Shown here: positions 39,801 through 45,242 of the stretch, in pieces
Layout of the letters: every line of letters begins with the position of its first letter
Numbering within the stretch: the stretch's first letter is position 1
NCBI RefSeq assembly: GCF_030272615.1
Contig: NC_081414.1
Coordinates: forward strand, 310,573,664 to 310,637,663
Reading direction: 5' to 3'
Source of the DNA: Cryptomeria japonica
Taxonomy: Eukaryota > Streptophyta > Pinopsida > Cupressales > Cupressaceae
DNA length: 64,000 bases
The notes under the pieces: generated by a model
Seen by the model: the letters and a program-made list of their open reading frames with translations, nothing else
The model's database searches: none
Told to the model about the DNA's origin: nothing
Translations under genes and position numbers: made by a program

Positions 39801-42800
39801 GTTTGATGTTCATTTGCCAACCTTTTTGTGCATGAGCGGGGTTTGAAGAAGCTTAGACATTGTCTTCTTATGCTTGGCAGACTTTGAAAGTCTCTTGCCA
39901 ACTTTGTTTGCTTTATCCTGGGCGGACTTCATGTGTTTGATGCCAAGGTGGACTTGGCTTAGCATTGGACAATTATTTCCTTCCCAGGCTTCACATGTGC
40001 CTTGACATGTCTGTTCTGCTTAACCTCAAGTAGGAGTTTGTTTTACTCTTGCCATGAGTTTCTTAACTTAAGGTAGGAGTTTAGCAAGTGTCGAACAACT
40101 TGTTTGTGCATGAGGTGGAAGTTGAAGAGTCTTAGCCATCTTAGACAAGGCGAACCTTGGTGTGTCTTCGACATGCTTCCTCTGCATGCTTTCACATGAT
40201 TCCAAGCTGATCAAACCTAGTTCCCTTATCATGGGCGAATTTTAACTTGGACAGCCATGTGCCATCTCCATGCTTCTAGACAAGGCGAACTTCAATCTTT
40301 GTCTGCCATTCCTCTCCTTGGGCGAATTTGTCCTTTATACCATGAATTTTGATCTTCCATGCTTCTAAACAAGGCGAACTTCAACCTTTGTCTGCCTTAA
40401 CCTCAAGTAGGAGTTTAACTAACTCTTGCCAAGAGTTAATTAACCATTGGTAGGAGTTTACCAAACATCCTTGTGTGTGAATGAGCTTAACCTCTAGTAG
40501 GAGCTTGATTCACCACTGCCATGTTCGTTAACCCTTGGTAGGAGTTTACCAAGTGTCGAACATTTTAACTTGGACAACTTCCTTATGCCTTGGCGGACTT
40601 TGATCATGCTTGGACATCTTCCATGCTTGACATTCTTGGGCAGACTTGACTGATCATCTGCCATTTCACTTGTCTGACTTTGAGCCTTGGTGAACTTTGT
40701 TGGCGGCAATATTGTACACGGGAATAAAACTAGTTAATTAAGTTGTAATTGTGTTGGTTAGTTGGCAACCGAGGGGTGGTAGTTGCGGTGCGACGGTTGG
40801 AGCTCGCACCCCCTCGGCATCCTTATATACTTTTGAATGTAACTTGTGGACGGGAACAATGATGAATGGAATAACATCTGATATATTGCATCTGATATCT
40901 ATGACATTATTATTTTGCATTATGTGTTTTATCTGTGTGCTTTAAGTTATTCACCTGAGAGGGCAAACATTTGGCATCGTTGCCTAGACGTACTCGGGAA
41001 CGGAAGACGTGGATGGCGCACGGACACGATGGGCCTACGCGTTGGTGAGGTAAACCCAAAGGCCGACGACGCCCAAACAGAACTTTACATAGGAGAAGAC
41101 ATCGCAACGAGAGAATTCTCAATTTCGCTCCGGTAGCCATCTAGACCTACGTCCGACGAGAGGTGACGGAGGCGGAAATCCCACCAAGTGTCGTGTGGAC
41201 AGCGTTGGAGGTGCGGGATGCCGCCAAACCAAGAAGGAATTGAACCTTGAATCTTCTAAATTCAAATAAAAGTGTCATTGAGACGAGTTGTATCTGAGGA
41301 AATGTATTGCAAATTATGGAAATGTACGGCAATTAATGCCCAATCTATTGAATAAAGATAGAAAAAAAAAAAAACAGAAACAGACGAGTGGGAGGTCGCG
41401 CAGAGGGCCTTGATTCTGGAGCAGCAAGTAGAACAAAGGCGTAGGCTAAGGCTGCTTGCCGAGGGACGACCGGCTGAGGGGTTGCTCGAAGGGAACCCAG
41501 GAGGTGTCACGGAGGTTGCGGAGGCAAAGATAGACGGAGAGAAGTACACTCTCTACACTGTCATAGGGTTGCCCGAAGGGAACCTAGGAGTCACGGAGGG
41601 TGCCGAAGGCGACCTCTATAGTTCGCCTGAATACCACCACCGTAGGGTAAGAAGTCGCGAAGAGTTGGTGGAACAAACAAGGCGAAATCTAAACTTGATC
41701 GACGCTACCAGAGACCTACTAAAGAATTTGTCCATTTCGGAGGACAACCGGAGGGAGACGACCGAAGGTGACGGTACGGCCGACGGTGCCGAGGGAGCAC
41801 AAGGGTACCGTACGAGAGGCAATTTGTTCGGTGCGGGGTCAACAACCTTCTCCGGAGGACCCACGAGTGGAGGGTCAGGTGCAGGAGGCCGAGGCGGACC
41901 AGGTACAAGCACACAAGGCACCAGAGGAGCGAGACCGAGCGGTGGGATGGCCAGTAAACAGAAGTTGCCGAAGTTCAACAGCGAGGGGAAGGAAGATCCC
42001 GTCCGCCATTGTCGAACGTGCAAAACCATATGGTCAACGAACGGTGTTACTGACCAAAACAAATGGGTAACGCAGTTCCCAGACACGTTACGTGGAGTTG
42101 CCAAAGATTGGTACTCCGATGTGGACAAGCAAAAAGTGGCCACGTGGGCCAACCTACAGAAGGAATTCACGAAGGAGTTTCGGTTGCTCCATGATGACAA
42201 TGAAATTGTAACGAAGATATACAGTACCAAACAAGGTACCAAGGAGACAGTACGGGCATACAGCAAGAGGCTGAAGGAATTGCTGGGTAAAATGGAAAGC
42301 CAACCAACAGAGGGATTGAAGAAACGATGGTTCGTTGAAGGATTGAAATCCTCCCTACGAAAAAAGATGAAAATTGTACCCCCGACGTCATATGACGACG
42401 CCTATAATAGGGCGATGGACCTAGAGAGCGAATACAAAACGTCAAAGAAGAAGAAAAGTAATAAATATTCATTTGACGACGATGAAGACTCTTGTTTGCC
42501 CTCTCGGGTAAACGGTTAAATGCAGAAAGTAAATGCACAGAACATAATGGAAATATATTAAATAACCAGCCTCTATATTAATTCCACAGTCCATGTACAA
42601 TAAGTGCTTATAACATTACATCTGACACGACTAACATGATCCTACTTCGAAGAAAAGGTACACAATATATAATACCCAAAGGGGTGCGACACAACCGTCG
42701 CGACTCCAACTACCTACCCGTCGGCTAACTAACTGACCGCCGTAACTCATTATTACCGACGACAACATAAACATAATATAACAACATAACATAATGATTA

Positions 42801-43162
42801 TTCCCGTCAACATCATCCCCCCCAAGAAAAGGAGTCGACTCCGACGACTTAATACAAAATAGAGATGAACGGCAGGAACTACTGTAAGAGCATTTACAAA
42901 ATCTCTTTATATGTTGTTTTATGGTCGATTAAAAATCTATTTATATGTTAAATGTATTATTCTTTCAGTAATTTTTTTGACATTATTAAAAGTGTATCTA
43001 ACTCGCAGAATCTATTTTCATTTCAGGTCCACTAAACCAAGTGGAAAAGCACAACTATTCACAGACAACAATCAAAGAGAATACTACCTGTACAGCATCA
43101 CCATGTTCAAGATCCGATACAGATGCATCATCATGCTGAAAAGTAACTCGTTTGTCATCTGT
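3651..43162 (-). CDS. ABC half-transporter, ALS1/TAP-like (ABCB subfamily), partial spliced gene
   Basis: Six exons joined in phase encode about 193 continuous residues. In order these are an acidic tail ending [10 protein letters not shown], a linker with AANVGF, a first membrane segment ([18 protein letters not shown]), [13 protein letters not shown], a second membrane segment, then [27 protein letters not shown] and [14 protein letters not shown]. These are hallmarks of plant half-size ABCB transporters of the TAP2/ALS1 type; in Arabidopsis, ABCB27/ALS1 is a vacuolar-membrane protein needed for aluminium tolerance. Family assignment is from remembered motifs. The start codon exon, the second half of the membrane domain and the ATPase domain (Walker A, signature, Walker B) are not in view; the last two lie left of position 1. 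No stop or frameshift is seen, so the gene looks functional. Introns are 6539, 172, 28583, 3539 and 96 bp. The ABCB27 assignment is likely but not proven. Confidence 0.85.
3919..4018 (-). CDS. ABC transporter exon e (100 bp)
   Basis: The acceptor TTTCTGCAG precedes 4018 and the donor GTGAGC follows 3919. It completes the split glycine codon and reads [20 protein letters not shown] followed by [13 protein letters not shown]. The [14 protein letters not shown] block is the coupling-helix region conserved across TAP-like ABCB proteins. It ends in phase 0. Confidence 0.86.
4773..4816 (+). repeat. Hairpin H0 of hairpin-rich LTR copy A
   Basis: Arms AGAGATGTCATGG (4773-4785) and CCATGGCATCTCT (4804-4816) pair over 13 positions with one G.T pair. 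The loop contains the self-complementary AGACATGTCT (4788-4797). Copy B has a longer outer stem of unrelated sequence around the same AGACATGTCT core. Confidence 0.75.
4838..4853 (+). repeat. Hairpin H1 of hairpin-rich LTR copy A
   Basis: ACCGAT (4838-4843) and ATCGGT (4848-4853) form a six-pair stem with a four-base loop. Confidence 0.6.
4944..4974 (+). repeat. Hairpin H2 of hairpin-rich LTR copy A
   Basis: TATGCTATCGGG (4944-4955) and CCCGATAGCATA (4963-4974) form a perfect 12-bp stem with a seven-base loop. It abuts H3 without spacer. The copy B counterpart is 52510-52540. Confidence 0.85.
4975..5005 (+). repeat. Hairpin H3 of hairpin-rich LTR copy A (covarying)
   Basis: TTGGTG-c-CGATTCA pairs with TGAATCG-a-CACCAA around a three-base loop, with one C.A mismatch. 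Copy B (52541-52572) keeps the C.A mismatch but has TTAATG/CATTAA in place of TTGGTG/CACCAA, so two adjacent GC pairs became AT pairs on both arms. Confidence 0.85.
5006..5037 (+). repeat. Hairpin H4 of hairpin-rich LTR copy A
   Basis: TATGCTATCGGGT (5006-5018) and ACCCGATAGCATA (5025-5037) form a perfect 13-bp stem with a six-base loop. The arms are the same sequence as H2, so H2 and H4 could exchange partners. Confidence 0.85.
5038..5076 (+). repeat. Hairpin H5 of hairpin-rich LTR copy A
   Basis: The outer arms TGATCGAC and GCCGATCA pair at seven of eight positions. The inner arms GCTTAAC and GTTAAGC pair perfectly, with a one-sided AAGTC bulge at 5064-5068. Copy B (52605-52642) keeps the inner stem and the same bulge, and its outermost pair is A-T instead of T-A. 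Confidence 0.8.
5342..7170 (+). mobile_element. Solo LTR, TGTNATGTCC family, TSD TGCCC
   Basis: It starts TGTCATGTCCCC and ends GGGTACATTACA. The 5-bp duplication TGCCC is present at 5337-5341 and 7171-7175. At 1829 bp it has no coding region or primer-binding site, so it is a solo LTR. A block near 6040 (GATCAGATCAGAACT, ACAGGCAGTAAC) recurs in inverted orientation near 20.36-20.41 kb in another solo LTR, showing both are one family. It also holds a (TG)n tract near 6211-6229. It lies in the intron between ABC exons d and e. Confidence 0.88.
7183..7557. other. Intron sequence beside ABC exon d
   Basis: AT-rich intron sequence between a solo LTR and exon d. No repeat ends or coding similarity seen. 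Confidence 0.5.
7558..7682 (-). CDS. ABC transporter exon d (125 bp)
   Basis: The acceptor AATGTAG precedes 7682 and the donor GTATGG follows 7558. The exon begins in phase 0 with [14 protein letters not shown], directly continuing the NILV of exon c. It runs through an acidic loop ([11 protein letters not shown]) and ends inside the second membrane helix ([10 protein letters not shown]), leaving two bases of a glycine codon. That phase matches the single base at the start of exon e. Confidence 0.85.
7683..9965. other. Intron sequence, AT-rich, nothing recognised
   Basis: First 2.3 kb of the giant intron upstream of exon d. It is very AT-rich, with repeated TTATTTTATTT-like runs at about 8400-8590. 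Small open frames near 8.8-9.4 kb show no recognisable protein family. Confidence 0.5.
9966..11696 (+). mobile_element. LTR-like unit, TGTNATGTCC family, no clear TSD
   Basis: It begins TGTAATATCCCC and ends GGACCATTACA, the same terminal pattern as the four bounded solo LTRs of this family. The flanks (TGTTT left, TGAAA right) do not match, so it may be a recombinant or one LTR of a larger element. The last 40 bp hold a hairpin, TCATTTTTG/CAAAAATGA (about 11663-11684). Its second half carries a word array (ATCAGAGACAGCA-like, 11085-11545). Confidence 0.6.
11085..11545 (+). repeat. Word array, ATCAGAGACAGCA-like, about seven copies
   Basis: Irregularly spaced copies read ATCAGAAATAGCA, TCTGAGACAGCA, ATCAGAAAGAGCAG, ATCAGAGACAGCAG (twice), GATCAGAGATCATC and ATCAGAGATAGCAG. 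The sequence between copies is different each time. Confidence 0.65.
12082..12250 (+). repeat. Tandem repeat, two ~90-bp units
   Basis: Two near-identical units contain GCAAGTAAACTTGCAGTTTG, a short inverted repeat (GCAAGTAAACTTGC), and GTAATAGGGATTTTAAAT. Confidence 0.8.
12308..12580 (+). repeat. Degenerate tandem repeat, AACTTGC...AAAAAACCCGATTTT units
   Basis: About five units of roughly 55-65 bp share AAACTTGCNNTTTG near the start and CCAAAAAACCCGATTTT in the middle. Spacers vary in length and sequence. They follow directly on the previous tandem repeat. Confidence 0.75.
14332..14339 (+). promoter_or_regulatory. TATA box of the LTR-type element
   Basis: TATAAATA sits in a GC-richer context (CTCTTC before, CTGGAGGAG after), about 75 bp before the first copy of the leader word. 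Position and context fit an LTR core promoter; function is inferred. Confidence 0.55.
14408..14870 (+). repeat. Eight-copy leader word AGTCTTTGAGCT
   Basis: Exact 12-base copies start at 14408, 14476, 14563, 14625, 14684, 14738, 14812 and 14859. Spacing is 47 to 87 bp and the spacers differ. Two copies are extended to GCAAGTCTTTGAGCTTGC, whose ends GCAAG and CTTGC can pair. All copies are on one strand, downstream of the TATA box and upstream of the coding remnant, so they would be in the transcript leader. Confidence 0.9.
15161..17620 (+). pseudogene. Broken ORF of unknown function in an LTR-type element
   Basis: Consecutive plus-strand frames, interrupted by stops and frame changes, read as one decayed protein. 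It starts near [17 protein letters not shown], passes a region with [21 protein letters not shown], then [28 protein letters not shown], a charged Lys/Gln/Glu-rich middle (15.9-16.2 kb), and a coiled-coil-like part (16.74-16.82 kb, [20 protein letters not shown]). The C-terminal frames (16957-17241, 17333-17620) are also charged and helical. I do not recognise a reverse transcriptase, integrase or transposase. It is probably the private gene of a non-autonomous retroelement, but a decayed captured host gene is possible. Confidence 0.5.
17640..18085 (+). other. Sequence 3' of the unknown ORF
   Basis: No coding similarity. Runs from the stop of the unknown ORF to the repeat shared with the window start. 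Confidence 0.4.
18151..19025 (+). mobile_element. Solo LTR, TGTNATGTCC family, TSD TAAAG
   Basis: It starts TGTGATGTCCTC and ends GGGAACATTACA. The 5-bp duplication TAAAG stands at 18146-18150 and 19026-19030. At 875 bp it has no primer-binding site or pol. A 224-codon open frame (18368-19042) crosses most of it and runs past its end. The C-terminal half of that frame only translates the CCGTACGG array, so I do not call it a gene. Confidence 0.88.
18645..19012 (+). repeat. CCGTACGG palindromic word array
   Basis: About seventeen occurrences of ACCGTAYGGYC and its variants (ACCGTACACCC, ACCATACGGTC, ACCGTAGGGTC) lie in 370 bp, inside the solo LTR. The core CCGTACGG is self-complementary and holds two CpG sites. 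Spacing is irregular, from about 13 to 35 bp. Confidence 0.88.
19172..19784. other. Intron sequence, nothing recognised
   Basis: AT-rich sequence between two LTR units. Small open frames show no recognisable family. Confidence 0.45.
19790..21136 (-). mobile_element. Solo LTR, TGTNATGTCC family, TSD TTGCC
   Basis: On the minus strand it begins TGTCATAACCCC at 21136 and ends GGGGACATTACA at 19790. The duplication TTGCC stands at 19785-19789 and 21137-21141. The block near 20354-20410 (ACTGCCTGTAACT, CTGATCTGATCGATGG) is the reverse complement of a block near 6030-6075, which fixes the orientation. It contains a (GTATAC)n-like tract near 20020-20060 and extremely AT-rich DNA at 20.8-21.06 kb. 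No coding region. Confidence 0.85.
21142..22612. other. Intron sequence, nothing recognised
   Basis: AT-rich. A block around 21380-21435 is partly repeated at 21450-21510 (CATAAAATRRCACAATCAAA, TATCCTATAA), a local duplication about 75 bp apart. No coding similarity. Confidence 0.45.
22886..23882 (-). other. Post-RNase H coding remnant of the LINE
   Basis: After RNase H, minus-strand frames continue in pieces: 23901-23698 ([20 protein letters not shown]), 23524-23270 ([20 protein letters not shown]), and 23188-22886. The last holds a strongly acidic run ([20 protein letters not shown]) and then an amphipathic C-terminus. They may be a C-terminal extension of ORF2 or a third ORF, now frameshifted. 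I do not recognise a domain. Confidence 0.45.
23883..28101 (-). pseudogene. LINE ORF2: endonuclease, reverse transcriptase, RNase H, broken
   Basis: ORF2 starts at 28101 with [10 protein letters not shown], sharing one base with the ORF1 stop (TAATG). The apurinic-type endonuclease shows NVRG, LLQETK and SDHFP. The reverse transcriptase shows [13 protein letters not shown] and [10 protein letters not shown] at about 26.0-26.2 kb, so the catalytic aspartates remain. A zf-RVT region follows ([15 protein letters not shown], ~24.8 kb). RNase H reads [24 protein letters not shown] and [12 protein letters not shown] (24.0-24.4 kb). In-frame stops follow RIDVI, RRGKF, KILEF, FPQKIWC, SEHLS and AEGLS. 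Most are one C-to-T or G-to-A change from CAG, CGA or TGG. Confidence 0.9.
28101..29298 (-). pseudogene. LINE ORF1, gag-like with zinc knuckle, broken
   Basis: The likely start is the ATG at 29298 ([18 protein letters not shown]), followed by an in-frame TAG. A one-base frameshift near 28990 separates the N-terminal part from [15 protein letters not shown], a motif typical of plant LINE ORF1 (DUF4283-like). Then comes a CX2CX4HX4C knuckle, [14 protein letters not shown], near 28610-28650. Three further TAG stops follow in the same frame before an acidic, then basic C-terminus ending SLGK and TAA at 28101-28103. ORF1 binds the LINE RNA in active elements. Confidence 0.85.
29668..30060 (-). mobile_element. 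3' untranslated tail of a minus-strand Copia-like element
   Basis: On the minus strand this runs into the purine tract AAAGGGAGGAAA and the LTR at 29667, as the 3' UTR of a Copia (possibly Sirevirus-like) element would. No pol coding could be read, so the body is truncated. The class assignment rests on the phrase TTTGTCATAGGTGATCAAAG before the tract and is tentative. Confidence 0.4.
30415..30745 (+). repeat. Word array, ACGCCCAGC, about fourteen copies
   Basis: Variants of ACGCCCAGC (ATGCCCAGC, CACGCCTAG, CGCCCAACA, ACACCTAGC, ACGGCCAGC) recur every 20-35 bp, each with a different spacer, except for one exact ~43-bp tandem duplication with a 48-bp period (30620 and 30668). The frames across it only translate the word (LLPLLGV). 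Confidence 0.8.
31027..31270 (-). mobile_element. Short hAT-type deletion derivative with GACTCGG repeats
   Basis: It begins CAAAGAAACGGGACTCGG and ends TTTCATTTCTATG, the same terminal pattern as the hAT element at 62767-63958. It shares with it the inner block AAGTGAAAAACTCAAGAAAT, in opposite orientation. GACTCGG-like repeats sit inside both ends. The 8-bp flanks (GTTAAGAC and GTTAGTCT) do not match well, so the target duplication has decayed or an end is truncated. Confidence 0.65.
31271..35340. other. Intron sequence, probable old repeats, no genes recognised
   Basis: About 4 kb without recognisable coding similarity. GGGGACATTACA at 35366-35377 is the terminal pattern of the TGTNATGTCC LTR family, so an LTR may end there, but I could not find its other end or a target duplication. 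Confidence 0.45.
35366..35377. repeat. Possible LTR terminus GGGGACATTACA
   Basis: Identical to the terminus of the solo LTR at 19790 and close to those at 3096, 7170 and 19025. The strand and partner end are unknown. Confidence 0.35.
35378..36265. other. Intron sequence beside ABC exon c
   Basis: AT-rich non-coding sequence. Nothing recognised. Confidence 0.45.
36266..36340 (-). CDS. ABC transporter exon c (75 bp), first membrane segment
   Basis: The acceptor TCTATAAG precedes 36340 and the strong donor GTATGT follows 36266. The exon is 25 codons in phase 0, starting ARPEAGKLA and ending STTNILV. It forms most of transmembrane helix 1 of the half transporter. It lies only 172 bp from exon b but 28.6 kb from exon d. 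Confidence 0.82.
36513..36548 (-). CDS. ABC transporter exon b (36-bp micro-exon)
   Basis: The acceptor TTAATTCAG precedes 36548 and the donor GTATTTTT follows 36513. The exon is exactly 12 codons in phase 0: [12 protein letters not shown]. It follows the GDAVQ of the previous exon and precedes ARPEAGKLA of the next, the order expected for this family. It is too short for ORF-based detection. Confidence 0.8.
36549..39470. other. Intron a-b sequence, no genes recognised
   Basis: Non-coding part of the 6.5-kb intron between ABC exons a and b. Small open frames have no recognisable family. From about 38.7 kb the sequence becomes rich in CTTTG and TTGCC phrases leading into the next word array. 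Confidence 0.45.
39480..40695 (+). repeat. Long word array, GGGCGGACTTGG and GGTAGGAGTTTA
   Basis: Two related words recur every 40-100 bp. GGCGGACTTNG-like copies lie near 39588, 39646, 39876, 39924, 39948, 40592 and 40646, with GGCGAACTT and GGCGAATTT forms near 40146, 40234, 40281, 40321 and 40370. GTAGGAGTTT-like copies lie near 40026, 40075, 40410, 40451, 40495 and 40531. Spacers share only loose CATGCTT and TTGCC phrases. The array stops exactly at the Gypsy LTR start at 40698. Confidence 0.65.
40698..40969 (+). mobile_element. Gypsy-type 5' LTR (272 bp)
   Basis: It starts TGTTGGCGGCAATATTG and ends GAGAGGGCAAACA, immediately followed by the primer-binding site. A TATA-like box, TTATATACTT (about 40822), fits a promoter. 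The oppositely oriented LTR at 42493-42812 is a related but clearly different subfamily. Confidence 0.75.
40971..40985 (+). other. Gypsy primer-binding site
   Basis: TTGGCATCGTTGCC follows the LTR end and differs at one position pair from the TGGCGCCGTTGCC site common in plant Ty3/Gypsy elements. It would prime minus-strand DNA synthesis. Confidence 0.65.
41410..42519 (+). CDS. Gypsy gag polyprotein, truncated, open for 369 codons
   Basis: The N-terminal half is charged and then Gly-rich ([20 protein letters not shown] region, residues ~135-175). The retrotransposon gag domain covers residues ~190-345: [57 protein letters not shown] and [18 protein letters not shown]. After residue 358 the frame runs into an inverted LTR (last residues LPSRVNG), so no zinc knuckle, protease or pol follows. 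The true start may be further left, but the leader between 40986 and 41400 is interrupted by stops and an A-rich insertion (41353-41369). Gag would coat the element RNA. Confidence 0.8.
   Translation: MILEQQVEQRRRLRLLAEGRPAEGLLEGNPGGVTEVAEAKIDGEKYTLYTVIGLPEGNLGVTEGAEGDLYSSPEYHHRRVRSREELVEQTRRNLNLIDATRDLLKNLSISEDNRRETTEGDGTADGAEGAQGYRTRGNLFGAGSTTFSGGPTSGGSGAGGRGGPGTSTQGTRGARPSGGMASKQKLPKFNSEGKEDPVRHCRTCKTIWSTNGVTDQNKWVTQFPDTLRGVAKDWYSDVDKQKVATWANLQKEFTKEFRLLHDDNEIVTKIYSTKQGTKETVRAYSKRLKELLGKMESQPTEGLKKRWFVEGLKSSLRKKMKIVPPTSYDDAYNRAMDLESEYKTSKKKKSNKYSFDDDEDSCLPSRVNG
42493..42812 (-). mobile_element. Related Gypsy LTR in opposite orientation, with polypurine tract
   Basis: On the minus strand it begins TGTTGACGGGAATAATC at 42812 and ends CCGAGAGGGCAAACA at 42493. 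Both ends match those of the LTR at 40698, but the middle differs. Immediately before its start on the minus strand is GGGGGGGATGA, a good polypurine tract, so it is a 3' LTR fragment rather than a solo LTR. Its terminal base joins the gag frame directly. The flanks (ACTCT, TCATC) do not match. Confidence 0.75.
42841..43087. other. Intron sequence beside ABC exon a
   Basis: AT-rich. Includes the palindrome GGAGTCGACTCC just left of it at about 42833-42844. Nothing else recognised. Confidence 0.4.
43088..43162 (-). CDS. ABC transporter exon a (75 bp)
   Basis: A splice acceptor TTGTGTGCAG precedes 43162 and the donor GTAGTA follows 43088. The exon is 25 codons in phase 0 and reads [20 protein letters not shown] then GDAVQ. 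The SDLEHGDAV block is typical of the cytosolic N-terminus of ALS1-type half transporters. It is not the first exon, because an acceptor precedes it and no start codon is in frame nearby. The first exon would lie to the right, but I could not identify it. Confidence 0.82.
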
Positions 43163-44391
43163 CTGCACACAAGAATATAGAACAATTCTGATTTTAGTTT
43201 TTCTGAGCATGTCAAAGGAAATACACAACTTGCAAATGATGTTTGTCCTCCTACCAATGAGCGTGTTAGATATACCAAGCATAATGCATGCTGATGCAGC
43301 CATTAATATGAAAGCGAAAAAGATATTTAGTATTATTACACACAAAATGATCAATCTCAGAAAGTGGATTCAACAAAGATGTACCCAGTCATGTTTTGAA
43401 TATGAGAACCTGTGAAAATAGTGTCATTAATCTAATTTTAAAATTTATCATATGTTATTTACCCAACAAACAGAGGAAAACCAAACTATAGAGCAAATAA
43501 ACTTTTGATTCCCAAAGTTGATGATCTAGACATACAAATGCAATTTTTCCCCAAAATAAGAAACACTAAGAAGCATTCAAATGATCTTGCTACTGAGGCC
43601 CATATGACAATAAAAGATTTAACAAAGCCCAACATGCTCCAGCACAATCAACTAATGTATAAAATTTGATAATTCCCATAAGAATGTTGGAATGTTTTCA
43701 CAGTCACCTTATGGTTGTTATGTATTAGTCTAATGGACCAAAGAACATTGTGGATATATTTTCAGCATATAAAAACCGACAAGGACTCATATGCATAATT
43801 GAAAGCTTAAGAATAAGTTTCTAATCACTCCTAGCTCTGTAAGCATGCTATACTTCTCTCCACCCAATAAGGCAAAGACATATGGTTGCCGTTGTATAAC
43901 TATGTAATGAGCCCAACTAATTTTTTGTTATTTTTTGCAATTGTTTGAAAGAATGGCAATAAAGATAGTAATGTATAAACAAATATTGTATTTCAAGTGC
44001 AATGGACAAACACAGTGTTTAGCTCACAATGAACCAACTATCATGTGATAGCCCTAGGGCTGCAAATAACTTAGATCTAGGGTGCTTTGTCAAGTGAAAA
44101 TTTACATAGGTGCTATAATTATTAAACAGATAGCCTAGTTATCAATATTGAAACATTGATCCACTTACTGCAGGAAGATTTTGAAAAAACTGTATCTGAA
44201 ACTTTATTTGGTAGCAAAGAAATTAACAGGATTTATGCAGAGACGAATTTACAACAAACCATGCTGCTTGTCACATTATGCAAACTGTTATGTCAATAAA
44301 TATAAGGATGTTTAAAAAGTTTAGATGCTACCAGGTTGTGTGGGAGCCCCTCCAATGACTCAATCAATCCATTGAAAACTAGGAGTACCAA
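43163..44391. other. Upstream intron sequence, nothing recognised
   Basis: AT-rich non-coding sequence upstream of exon a. I searched by eye for the first ABC exon here and did not find it. Confidence 0.4.
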
Positions 44392-45242
44392 TGTAATCAC
44401 ACCCAGCCTGATCTTGACCCTCCTTATGTGTAGATTTTGAGCTCCAAAACTATGACAGCAGCTAGAATAGGGTTACTGCGCCTTAAGGACAGGTAAAGTG
44501 AGTCCAAAAGCAAGGATTTCTAGTGCAGATCTGGACATGCAACTTGCAAAATGCTAGATCTTCTACTCCAGCGAGTGGGTTTGATGTCTCTACTTGAACC
44601 CTTTCTTTGTTTGTTCAAAACAACCCTCATGTGGATGCTGGAATTATCCTGGTGCACTGGTTGGATTACATAATTGATAATAGCCTTTGACGCAAATGAA
44701 TGATCTCAAACTTGCCAAGACAAATATTTCTGCTCAGTAAACCCTCAATTTCCTGTGTAGATTCGAATGGGCAGATTAGCGAAATACAAGGAAAACGGTG
44801 ATGAAGGAAGATAGGTTAGTGTTTTCGTCCCAACCTGAACACACCAGCAAAGGTTTCATCCTATAGGTGATTGATGGAGTTCCTCTCCAGGAAACAAATT
44901 CTTCAAAAACGGCCAATGATACACCCAGCACCTCAAAGCCCAATTTATACAAGCTTCCAAAATTAAACACCAGGCCTCAAAGGTCGACTCCTAGAAGAAA
45001 TTAACATTTGAAATTTAAAAATAGGCAGTAGGCCTCCAAGGTCGACCTCCAATTAAATTAATATTGATGCTTCATTGAATTGGAGAAAAAGTCAGCCCCA
45101 ACAAATGCAAGTTTTATTATTATTATATATTACTATATTATTATTTTTAAAATTTTATTTTATAAATAGTGTTGATAAACACTTTATTTATTTATTTATA
45201 TTATTATAAGTCTCAGCTGGGAAACGTGTGAGGGAAATGACA
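44392..45242 (-). mobile_element. Minus-strand 3' LTR of a Gypsy-type element
   Basis: On the minus strand the purine tract GAGAGGGGAGGAC is followed at 45242 by TGTCATTTCCCTCACACG, a TG start next to a polypurine tract. A TATA-like TATAAATT lies near 44949. The proposed end GATTACA at 44392 is chosen because it mirrors the start; it is less certain. The phrase GGTCGACC..GGAGGCCT appears twice (near 44975 and 45040). Confidence 0.5.

Noticed and set aside
41616-42266. A 216-codon minus-strand frame
   Set aside because: It is antisense to the Gypsy gag frame, which has a recognisable gag domain.
40698-42812. An intact LTR pair flanking one short Gypsy element
   Set aside because: The two LTRs are in opposite orientation and their inner sequences and lengths differ (272 and 320 bp), so they are not the two ends of one insertion.
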